Both the position numbers and the translations under genes were made by a program. The notes under the pieces are model-generated. The model was given only the letters and a program-made list of their open reading frames with translations, searched no databases and was not told where the DNA came from. Positions 50,501 to 63,000 of a stretch of DNA of 64,000 nt are shown piece by piece. Each line of letters opens with the position of its first letter. Within the stretch, counting starts at the first letter, position 1. This DNA comes from Achatina immaculata (Eukaryota; Mollusca; Gastropoda; Stylommatophora; Achatinidae): NCBI GenBank assembly GCA_009760885.1, contig CM019719.1, forward strand, positions 29,490,084 to 29,554,083. Reading direction: 5' to 3'.

Positions 50501-51051
50501 ATCTTAGTGTGAATGTTTTCTGTGATATACTGTTTAGTGATAACCATGTAACATGGTCAAACCACTGAACTTGCTGTTTCTGGATATAGTGTAATATTTG
50601 GTGTTAATCCAACCTTTGCCCTGATGGTGTCACTTCTTATTTGATCTCTTCTTGTCACATTTAGTGTTCTCCTTAAACATCTCATTACTGCCATGATGAT
50701 TTTTCTTTTGTTCTTGGCTGTTAATGTCCATGTTTGACATTGAAAGCAGACTTGGGAAGAAAAAATATTTGATGTCTATGCAGCGTAAATCAGACAGACA
50801 GCTTACGGAGAAGAGTGTTAGATGTTGCAAGCAGAGATTTTTTTAAAATGTGTTACAAAGTTTTTAGGCAGTAATAGTCACTCAAGTGAGATATTTTTTG
50901 ATCAGACAAAAAAATTTTCAAGACTCAAAAAATGGGAAAAATAACTAAACACTTTCATTTCTTCTCCCATCATTTTACAATGGGCTGCAGTTTGCTTATT
51001 TAGTTATGGTACTATAATGGAGGCACACCATCACTTATCTACAGCACATAC

Positions 51052-51090
<39 letters not shown>

Positions 51091-54000
51091 GAATGAGTAT
51101 ACGTTACAAGCACAAACTGCATAACTCTCTATAATTTATAAAAATGTATCAAAGAAGCACTTACCACACTGGTTCATGACTTTCTGACAGGCAACTGTCT
51201 GGTTCTGTGGATTATTTGGTGACACAAGGGTTCTCACAAGCTGCATGATAAAGGAACAATAACAAAAATACAAGTTTTATAACCATGATTGCACTTTTAG
51301 TTCATACAAGACAGATTGAAAACAAATCATAATAGCTATTGCTAACACACTTTTTCTGGAAATAACAAAAGTTATTGCATGTTACATATAATGTGATAAT
51401 ATCGGACACAGAACAAATATTATTTTCTACACTGACACTATGATGTTACCTTTTTTTTTTTTTTTATTAATAATGAAAATAATGAACATTCCCATTAATC
51501 AAAATGGAAAAATACACATAGAAGGGACAGATATTGAAGAAGTCAATCAATCTGCATACCTTGGCAGCTACATAGACCAGGATGGTGACACTAGAAAGGA
51601 AGTTAGGATCAGAATTGCAAAAGCAGCATCAATCTTCAAGAACATATGTTCTTGAGAACATATGGAATTCAAAAGTTATAAGCACAAAAACCAAGTTAAG
51701 ATTATTCAATTCAAATGTAATATCCACCCTCATTTATGCATGTGAAAGCGGGAAAACAACTAAAGAAATAGAAAAGAAATTAGACTTTTTTGAAAACAAA
51801 TGCATAAGGAAAATACTCGGCATCAAGTGGAATGAATTCAAGAACAATGCAGAGATAAGACAGATGACTGAACAACAACCAGTCTCATGGGTGATCAGGA
51901 AAAAGAGATGGACATATGTTGGTCACTTGATGAGAAGAAATGATCAGAGAATCCCAAAACAAGCTATCAAGTGGAACACAACAGGCCAAAGAAAAAGAGG
52001 CAGACCACGTGAAATTCTGAAGAGGACATTGTTAAAAGAGGCCAAATTAACAGACATAAAATCTTTTGATGAGGCTGAAAGACTCGCCGAAGACAGGAAA
52101 AATTGGCGAACTACTTTGCGAGCCCTATGTGACGTTTAACAGCACGGGAAGGTATAAGATATATAAGATATGTATCTTGTTCATTCTGTTTGTCATGTTA
52201 AAAGAAACTGAGTATTCTAAAAACAGCACCACTAAAGTGAATTTCATGCTAACAAAAACAAAAACTGCTAAAGCAAAATCAATGCCAAAAAAACTGTTGG
52301 CAAAGGAAATTTCATTTTAAAAAAAAAAAAAAACTTTAACAGAAATCCCCTCTTAAGGAAATCAATTGCTTAAGTTTTCAGCAACTTCTGGAAAACACCT
52401 CAGTAGCGAAATGGTTAGCACACTTATGGTGAAGCTCTGTGGTTCAAACATGGTCAGAGATGCCCCACTGACCCAGCTGTAGAAAGGGGTACCTAGCTCC
52501 TTCTGCCAGGTGTGATGCCAACCACATCATTCTCTAGTGTGCCAACAGGTAAAGGAAAATATACAATCTAACACTACATCCTTGGTATTACTATGGCATA
52601 ACAGGGCTACCTTCAGCCTGGCCCAACCTCAGGAACTTAAAGTCTTTTGCAACCAAAGGTAAACCTGCAACTTCATACATCCAAATAAATGTATTTTCTC
52701 TGAAACTCACAGCCAGTTTATCCACATGTTTATCTACTTGCCTCAGAACAGACTTTCATGCCAGTGTAAATGTTACAAAGTTTACCTGCAGCAACAGATG
52801 CATGTTGGTCACCTTTTGGGCTGACCAGCCAGCCTGCTTAGCATGGGAGTCTTCTTCGAGATGGAAGAAAGGCCTTAACTTCTGAATATAGCTCCCTTCT
52901 TTGAAAAAGTTCTGGTTGGAAGCATTATTTCGTAGCAAATTCTGCAGAAGCAACAGGCAGTCCTCCACAACAATACCTGGAATAAAAGAATATTTCAACA
53001 AGACAGCCTTCCACAGAAACACTGAAAAAATATGCACGAAAGCAGATTTACTTCATGCAATATCATAAAAAATCATACTGAATATGAGCTGGAGACACAT
53101 TACAATGTGTTCTGATAGAAGCGAGACTCACATGTGATGTGAACAGCCTGCTCAGCATACAACCTCTTCAGACCTTATCACTTGTATTTCATCCTGAAAA
53201 AAGCTATTCAGTAAATCTGGTGGCTAACAGCACAGCTCAAAATCAACTGGTTCAATATGCAATGCTCTGCCAATCATCTCTATACTTCATGTTTGTCACT
53301 GCATAAGCAGAGTGGATGGTGAGTTGCCATGTATCACAGACTGTTCATACGCATGACCGTCCCTTTGCACATGGCTTCACATACAATGTGGTTGAATTTT
53401 CTGGACACAGAGAACTACATTATGTTGAGTCACCTGTGTCTTCATAAAAGAATATAATACAAGGAACCATCATGTAAAATAAAATATTGATGAACATGTA
53501 CAATAAATAACATGCAATTAAGTCAACATGTGCCGCATTTAAAAAAAATAGCAACATATTCTAAGAAACTATCATGCCGCTGTACAAATAGCTTTTCTTA
53601 CATAACATGCTTACGGCACCAATTGCAACTTTTCCAAAAATTAGTTGCAACAAAAAAATAAACCATAACCATAATCATATTTTGTACAAGACACTCAAAT
53701 TCAGATATCTACGAATCTGTTGTAGATGCTAACTTCTTAATGTGATATTTATACTCTACCTCTTGTATGAAAATTATATAATATAAAAGTGATATTTAAA
53801 AAAAAAAAAATCCAGTCTGATGAGATTTTTAAAATAATTAACCCCTTCCTCCCCATCACCCAATATATGCTCCTTTAAAAAAACTGCAAATAAAATAACT
53901 GTTTTTATATGTTTTTGTTTCAGTTTTTTTTAATTCAAAATTTAAACTATTATATAAACCAATATAAACATTTCATCATGAATTATAAATGTGTTTATCA

Positions 54001-57000
54001 TAATATTTTTGTGCAATCTTGGAGTTTTTGGTCTGGTAAAGAGTTAAAATTACGTTTCCGGTAGCAATACTTTCACTTTAAAGACAAAACTATGGTTAGT
54101 AACATACTGTGGGAATGTACATGTAAGAGCGCACAAATATCTATGCTGTCACCTGAATCAACCAAACATGGCTTATCATGACCATGCTTCCCTTTCCCAA
54201 AGCTGAACAGCCAGGCATATATGAATCAACACAATGCCAACTACAGTGGAGCCTGCTGAGTAGTTCAGTTTTGCAGTAGCTGGAAGGACATCAACTTATC
54301 TATAAATTCACCTCAGAAAATCAAAAAAACAATAAGAACCCATTATCACTATCAGCAATACCACTGGACATATGGAGTCAACCATTCAGTTCTACAAAAG
54401 TCTGAACAAGACTAGACAGAACAACAACAACAACAAATACAACTTAATGTGGTGAGGTATCTCTTACTGTATATTAGAGTTCTGATATTAGTGAAGCAGT
54501 TTTTAGGCATAAATATATAAAACTAAATATAAAGGGTTATTCATAAATCTGTGAAACATTTCAAAACTTAGCAACAAAGAAACCACATAACAGATCATGT
54601 TAATTCTTATGCCAACAGAGAGAAACTCTTCAAGTTCTTTTTTTAAATAAAGCTCGCACACAGAGCTCCCATGGTTTGCTGCTAGGAGGAAGCAGTAGCA
54701 AATATGGCGCTCTGTAAATGTGACCAGTCATTCTGTGTTTTGGAATATGCAAGAACCTCATTCGTTGTGACTGTGCAGTGACAATTTCATGCGGAATTCC
54801 AGAAGGCAGAACCCATTTTCAATGGTATCAAGAAGTGGTAGGGGAAATTCCAGGATGAAGGCTGTCCGTGCACAGCTCCTCGGCAGGGATGTCCAGGACC
54901 AAGCGAAGAAAGTATGAATCGTGTTAGAGAAGCTTGTCAGCAAAGCCCTCGCAAATCCACTAGATGTGTAAGTTTACAGATAGGAGTCTCACAATCAACA
55001 GTGTGGCAAATTCTCCGTAAGAGATTAAAGTGTAAGCCTTACAAACTCCAGCTGCTTCAGTATCTCAGAGAAAATGACAAAGGTGCATCTGAATTGCTGC
55101 ACTGAAATGCAAGAGAGTTTTGAAATTGATGGCTTCGCACTCACTCATCTCTAGCAACAAAACTACTTGCCTTCTGTCTGGAAAGGTGTGTGCGTCTGTG
55201 GGGACCGAAAATCCCTGTGTAGTCACAGGACACGTGCAAGACTCACCTAAGGTGAATGTCTTTTGTGCTATTTCGAAAGTGAAAGTGTACTGACCATTTT
55301 TCTTCGAAGAGCCCACCATCACTGGGATAATTTACTTGGACATGTTGGAAAACTGGCTGATCCCCCAGTTGAATGAAGACGGCACTGGCTACATCTTTCA
55401 ACAAGACAGCTGTCCTGCTCACTACCACAGAGATGTGCAAGGTTACCTCAATCAAAATTTGCCACAAAGATGGACAGAGCTCAGAGGACAACAAAACAAC
55501 ACATTAATGTGGTGGCCACCCCGGTCCCCTGATTTAACCCCTTGTGACTTTTCTTGTGGGGGTTTGTGAATGACACTGTCTCTGTGCCAGCACTCCCGGC
55601 TAATCTCCAGGATCTTCGCAACTGAATCTGCTGTGGCTCTGGTCGAGCATGATATGCTGACACGCGTGCGGGATGAAATGAATTATCCTACAGATGTCTG
55701 CCGAAACTGGACATACTGAGCAGCTGCGAAATATGTAAAAAAAAAAAAAAACTTGGTGAGATTATCTGTAACTCAGTCTAAAAAAATTTAGTATCCATTA
55801 TGTAGTTTATTTGTTGTGAATTGTTAAAATGTTTCATACATTTATGAATAACCCTGTATAAATATATAAAATTTCCTCCTTTCTTTACATTCTTTTTTTA
55901 TATACCACACATAGAAAATTAGAATTTCTCTTATTTTCATACTTCTTCATTCTATATGTTTCTGTATGAACACAGCCTAAGCTGAAACATTACAACCGCA
56001 TTCCCCTTTAATGAATAAAGCTGCTCCTACCTTTTTTTAGACTTTCTGACCAATTTACAGCTCTGTTCATTCCTACCACAAAATATTCACACGCATGATG
56101 GTTTGGTTATCAAGTCTTACCTCCATCTGTTGCACCCTCTTCTTTGATAATATCAATAATTCTTTCAAATGCGTTCTCAAAGGCCACAATCTTCTGGATA
56201 TTGGCATGTCCTTTTGTAAGTTGATTCAACAACAGCAGTGCCTTTTACGAGAAAAAAAACTGAATTGGTTTTTCTTCTTTATTTGCACTACTGACAGCTC
56301 TGAAAATGTGAGTAAATTCTTCCAAATTTTGAGAAAAAAAAAAGGTTTATGTTATTATTTCTATGCCATATTATTTCCATTTCATTAATCTTTTTACCAA
56401 ACTGCATTTTATCTATCTCAGTCATTTGATGCACCCTGTTTCATTCTAACATCAGACTAGCTTTGTGCTTTGAAAGGAACTCAGAACTACTACTAGAATA
56501 GCCATGCAACAGAAACCTAAAGAGAGACAAAGAGAGGCCAGGCAAGGACAACCAGTGAAGGTCAGCTGAAGCAGAGATGGAAAGTAAGCAAGACAGCTTT
56601 GGCACCATAAAAACACTGGCCACAGTTCATGGGAAGTGAACAGAAATTGTTGCTGCTTTATAAGACACCTATACTAATACACAGGACTATTTTGTCAACT
56701 GGTGTCAAAGGACATGGTTGGACTGACCAGACTTGACTTATTTACAAGGGAAAAACAGATCACATTCTGTAGGTTCCTTCCCCTAGTCTTGTAAATTTGA
56801 TTAGCTTTATCTACTCTTAGTGATCTAAAGCAGATCGACTGGCTTCCCACCTTCCTTCTTTTGTATGGGACTAAACAACGTGGGTAAATTTTTAATTTTA
56901 TCTTTCTTCGTCTTTATATGCATGCACAACCACCAGTTTAATCTCACTGTCTCAGTTAAGTTAATTCATGCCCGCTGTAAAAATATATAAATTCATCTTT

Positions 57001-60000
57001 CATTTTCTTCTTAGTTTTACTTCCTTAATTTACTGTCACAACCACTTGAAGAATTTATGCTGTTTTATCATCTTGAAGACACAGTCCGACAGAACACTAC
57101 TCACATCATTGCGGATGATCTCACGACTATCAGAGAGCAGATCCATAAGCCTAGACACACCCATTGGAATCACAAGGATAATTTCCTGTATCTCCTTCTG
57201 CCTGTTTGTCAATAACACTGTGAGAAGCTTCACCGCTGGCCACCTAACATGGAAGTCATACTCCTGAACAAACAAACAAAAATACTACAAATCAGAAGAT
57301 AGGATGACCCAGTGACACAAACAAACGTTATTTTTCAAAGAGTGAAACACTTGGCATGCATTCTATCAATTTCTCAACTTTCGCATGCATTCAAGAATGG
57401 CAAATGAACTGAATGGAAATACCAAGAATCACACACACTGGATTTACAACCAATGGCCACTGGCAAGACAAATAACAAATGAATGAAGACGCTGCTATTA
57501 AGTTAGTTAAGATTGAGTACCTAATAACTGTACCTAACATGGACAATGAGGTTGAGATCTAGGCCTTCAGCTCCAGAAGCTGTCTTGAAAAGTGAAGGTT
57601 TTACTATCTGGAGATCCTATGGCAGTCACTGCATGTTATAGGCTGGTTTTTTCAATTCTTAAAAAAGCAAAATCAACTGACTAACAAACAAGCCATTAGT
57701 ACCAAAGAAAACAGCATTTAAAACTGAACAAATTCAATCACTTCATTTGCAAACCAGAATAGGAATACACATACAGCAAGCTGGCAAAATCAAACTCACC
57801 CCTCATCCAAAAATTCACAAGAGTGTTCTTAAAACAACAAACATGTCAGTATCGCGCGTGGCCACTGACATTTGACGCATCATTGCCTCATTGAGTTAAC
57901 CAGGGTTGTTAGGACTTTCTGTGGAATGGCCTGGCACTCTTGTTGAAGGAAAAGGGTCAGCTGGGTGACATCAACAGGTGGAGGATGGTTTGTCGAAACC
58001 CGTTTGTCTAGGATATCCCAAATGTGCTCAATGGGTGACAGATCGGGTGACCGAGCTGGCCAATCAATTCTAATGATCATCTGCTGTTGAAGAAAATCTA
58101 CGACACAACCCCAATGTGTTATCGTCTTGTAGGATTGCACCTGCACCCATGGCTTGCAAGGTAGGCTGGATAATGGGTTGCAAAATTTCATTCAGGTATC
58201 ACTGGGCAGTTAGGGTGCCATGAATGACATGGAAGGGCGTCCTGCCATGCCTGCTGATGCCACCCCAGACCATGATTGATCCCCCTCCATAACAATCCAC
58301 CTCTTGGATAGTGGTGTCATGGAACCGTTTCCCTGGCCTTCTCCAAACATGGATTCTGCCATCAATGAAGGACATATTGATGCGGGATTTGTCCGTGAAA
58401 AGAATGTCACCTCATTCAATGGATGTGCTGCCAGCACCAGGCAACTCTAGCTCTGCGGTGAGCTGGAGTAAGAAGTATTCTTATTGTTAGTTGTCGTGAA
58501 GCCAACCCAGATTCTCTTAAACGCCTGCAAATTGTTCTCCCGCTAACAATGACGTTTGCCATATCCATTAGCTGGTTCCTGAGAGTGGAAGACATTACTG
58601 TCCAGTTGTGAATTGTTGACAGCTGCAGGTATCTGTCAACTTGTCTACTCGTGCAACGAGGTTGGCCTGAACGATACCTGTCTTCTACTCCTCCGGTTGC
58701 GCGAAATCGCTCCAAATGCCTTTGGATGGTAGAATGGGACATCTCTGAACGCTGCGCAACTTCATGGCCAGATAAACCACTTTCAACCATAGCTATGACC
58801 CAATGACGCTCAAAGGTGCTAAAATGTCTTCGCGGTGACATGGTGTTTTTCAAATGACTAAAATACCCCTAAAATGCTTTAATAAAAATGACTGGAAGCT
58901 GAGAAGTGTTCGTTAAGGATGCCTCTTGTATGTACAGCACAAATCTCTCTCTGAACCTTAAGTGCCCAGGGCACATGGGGCTTCCGCAAGGGTTTTCCAC
59001 AAATGCCTGTCCTTCGCCTTTTTTTCTGCTCTTGCCCAGGTGAGCCCTCTATTGCTCAACATCCTTTCTGTTGTTCTTCTCCATGTCTCTTTTGGTCTAC
59101 CCTTACTTCTGCTCCCCTGTGGTGTCCATCTTAGTGCTATTTTTGGTAGTGAGTTGTCAGTCATTCGGAGCACATGTCCCAACCATCGCCAGCGTCTTTC
59201 CTCAATAATTGTTGTCAGTGGTTTCATCTGCATTTCTGCTAATAAGATGTTATTTCTTATAGTGTTTGGCCAAAATATTTTTCTAATTCTTCGTAAACAT
59301 TTAGTCTGGAAAGAATTCAACTTGTTTTCTATGGTTTTGGTGATTTTCCAGCATTCCCTTCCATAGAGTAGTACACTTAGAACATTACTCTTAAATATCC
59401 TGATTTTCATATTTATGCTTAGTTTATTTGATTTCCATATATTCTGTAGCATTGCAAAAGCCTGGTTTGCTCTAGTAAGTCTGCTGTTGATGTCCTCTGT
59501 GCTGTCTCCATTTTCTACTACTCTGCTGCCAAGGTATACAAATTCGTTGACCTCCTCCACTAACTTGTTATCTACTCTGAGTACATTTCTGTTGTTCACA
59601 TTTTGCTTCATTAACTTTGTATTTCCTACGTTGATCTTTAGTCCTATGTTGTTTGCATTCTGAGTTAGCTTGTTTATTTTATCTTGCATATCTTTGTGAC
59701 TGCTTGATAATAGACAAATATCGTCCGCAAAGTCAAGGTCCTCCAGCACTGTGTCAAGGGTCCATTGTAATCCTCTGCGTTTGTCTGATGTTGCCTCCTT
59801 CATTAATCAGTCTACTGCCAAGATAAATAATGTTGGTGATAGTACACATCCCTGTTTCACTCCTGTTTGTACCCTAAAGCTGCTGGAGGTATGTTCTCCA
59901 CAGATAACTTTGCAACAGCACAAATCAGCATGATTTAATTACCTGCTGGGTCATGCTGACACTTTTAAAAATGCCCTAACATTCTGTCTAGGATGATGCT

Positions 60001-63000
60001 ACTGCATGTGATTTTTACACTTGTTATGATGAAAAGTTGGTGTTTTTATGCCCTTGCTGCATAGAGGACTGCCTGAGAATGCAATTTAATCAATATTCTA
60101 CAATAAATTTATTTAGTTTTAGTACGGCAATCAAAATAAACATATGCTTGAAATTAATGACCGGCCCTTAATTTTTGTCCAGTAGTATATATACTTCTAA
60201 AAATAAATCTGTGAACACAAGGTTGTAAAATAATCTACAAATATCATAAATTTACCTTACACCTACTGCAACAAACCACATATACTAAATGGTTGTAAAA
60301 TAATCTACAAATATCATAAATATACTTCTAACAATCATATAACTGTTCAATAAATAATTATGAAATGTCAACATAGCTGATATTTTGTTCATGTATGATG
60401 TAAAAATACATATATATATAATTATTTTTACATGGGTCACTCAGAAAGTAATGACCCAATTTTTTTTTTTCCTCAGCCAATAATAAACATAAAAAAGTGC
60501 AATTTTACATGCTTCAGATCTGATTTTTCTCGTATCTGTGTATGAAATTTCAAATAATTTCATCAGACTGCTGAGCAACAGTGAACTGTTAAAATGGTGC
60601 CTGTCAAATACATACTGCAAACAGCAAGCTGTAATTCTTCACTGCAGAGAAATAAACTGTGATGAACATTCACAAATGTTTGTGTGCTTCATGGAAGCCG
60701 TGTAGTCAAAAGGAGCACTGTCTGGGCTAAAAGTTTTAAAACCTCTGGAAGTGAACAAACCGATCTCCGTGATCTGCTGCGCTCTCGACATCCTGCCACA
60801 ACCATCAACTCAGGCATGTTGAAATGCACTGATACAATTAGTCATTAAGATAAGTACATCTAAACAACTGGCCCTGCAGCTTTCAGTCAGCAATGGAAGT
60901 GCGAATGCAATTATCAAAGCTCTTGGATATTCAAAGGTGTGCGCAAGATGGGATTCACAAAGCCTCACAGCAGAACACAGACTTCAAATGAAAACTTCTT
61001 CTTCCCTGAACATTTTCGGACACTGACTTGTATACTTTTGAAGCAGTTGGTGGTCATATGGAGGCAGTGGACATCCCCATATAGTTTGTACTGGACTGGT
61101 GTGGCAGTTGCCCATATTTGCCTACTCTGTTGATCATATATTGGGCACTCCTGTAGTATGTGGTCTGTTGTCACCTTATTAGTGCTACATATGCATCTGC
61201 CACTTGATCTTCTGAACTGTTGGTGCATTTTGGTGCTCAGTGGGAGGTCTTCCTGTCTCAAATAGTCACAGCTTATGAAACCTTGGTGCATCACTTGTGT
61301 CTGAGGCAAAAAGGCAATCACTGGAGTGGGCGTCATTCTCAATTACTAAAAATGAAGACATTCAAGACAACTTTCTCAGCCGGAAAAGTCACGATGCTTG
61401 TCCTATGTGACAATGATGGGGTCATATTTGTGGATGTGATGCCAAAGGCTGAGACCATCAATTCAGAGGCATACATCAAGACCCTGAAAACACTGAAGAA
61501 GTGCTTCTGCCAAGTTTAGCCTCACAAGAATCCATGAGAAATTTGTCTGGCACAACAATGCATGTCCTCACAGAAGTCTGGGAACCCAGAAAGGAATCAC
61601 ATACAATCCAGACCTGGCACTTTCAGATTTCCATCTTTTTGGGGCATTTAAAGATGCTATCTGAGGGACAAAATGATGAGAGCATGATTCAATGTGGTGA
61701 AGACATGGCTGCATGAACAGGACAAGATTATCTACAGGTGAGACATGCAGGCACTTATTTCACCCAGTGTAAGGCCATAAAAGATGACAGATACTGTGTA
61801 GAAAAACAGTGTGTGTAAAGAAAACATCCATTTCATACACTGTGTTTTAACTTTTTTTCAATGAATATACTCTGAGAAAAAAACTGGAGCATTACTTGAT
61901 GCCCTTGTAAAATGAAAATTATGCTAAATACTGCTTTACAAGAATGGCTTCCAGAATTTGATGATTTAAAAGAGTTAAAAGTTGTTGTTCTATCTGCCTG
62001 GAGCTCCGAACATCATGTTCTCTGCCGGTGATGTGGCAAAGGTGTTGAGGCATAGCATTATGTCAAACTGGGAGAGGATTATGGCGGATATTTTTTTAGT
62101 CCCTAAATGGAGCTAAAATATGAATGCTGGTGGAGTGTGGGTGAGTGTGCATGCAAGCATACAAGCTCTTCAGAAGACTCCACAGTCATGAAGTCTAAAG
62201 CAATCTTTTCCCCATTAGTCAGGCTGGGTGTTACCAAGAGCACCAATGGAGAGATGGTTCATGGTCTTTGCTGGCAAACCCTGGCACAAGTGTATCAGAT
62301 ATGAGTTGCTAACTGCTAGACAGAACAGTACTTTCATCCAACTCAACCCCCCCACCCCCCCCCCCAAATGAATAGTATGAATGTGTATATTCTACCTTGC
62401 TTGTTTTTGGAACTGCCATAGACTTCATAATGAAAAAATGCTGCACAGGTAAAACAAGCACTGTTCAACAGCTGTTGAAGAAGTACACCAATTTGCATAC
62501 CTCGGCAGCTACATAGACCAAGATGGTGACACCAGAAAGGAAGTTTGAATTAAAACTGCAAAAGCAACACTGACCTTCAAGAACCTTGAGAACATATGGC
62601 ATTCAAAAGTTATAAGCACAAAAACCAAGTTAAGATTATTCAATTCAAATGTAATATCCACCCTCATTTATGCATGCAAAAGTTGGAAAACAACTAAAGA
62701 AAAAGACAACAAATTAGACTCTGTTGAAAATAGATGCCTAAGGAAAATACTCGTTATAAAGTGGAACACATTCAAGAACAACACAGAAATAAGGCAGATG
62801 ACTGAACAACAACTTGTCTAATGGGTGATCAGAAAAAGGAGATGGACATATGTCAGTCATGAGATGAAAAGAAACAAAGAATCCCAAAACAAGCTATCAA
62901 GTGGACCACAACAGGCCAAAGAAAAATAAGTGACCATGTGAAACTCTAAAGAGGACATTGCTAGGAGAGGCCAAATTAATAGCCATAAAATCCCTTGATG

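Noticed and set aside
57600..57880. Left terminus for the Tc1 element
   Set aside because: I searched for a sequence matching the right end (CTACTGGACAAAAATTAAGG) and found none, so no left boundary is claimed.
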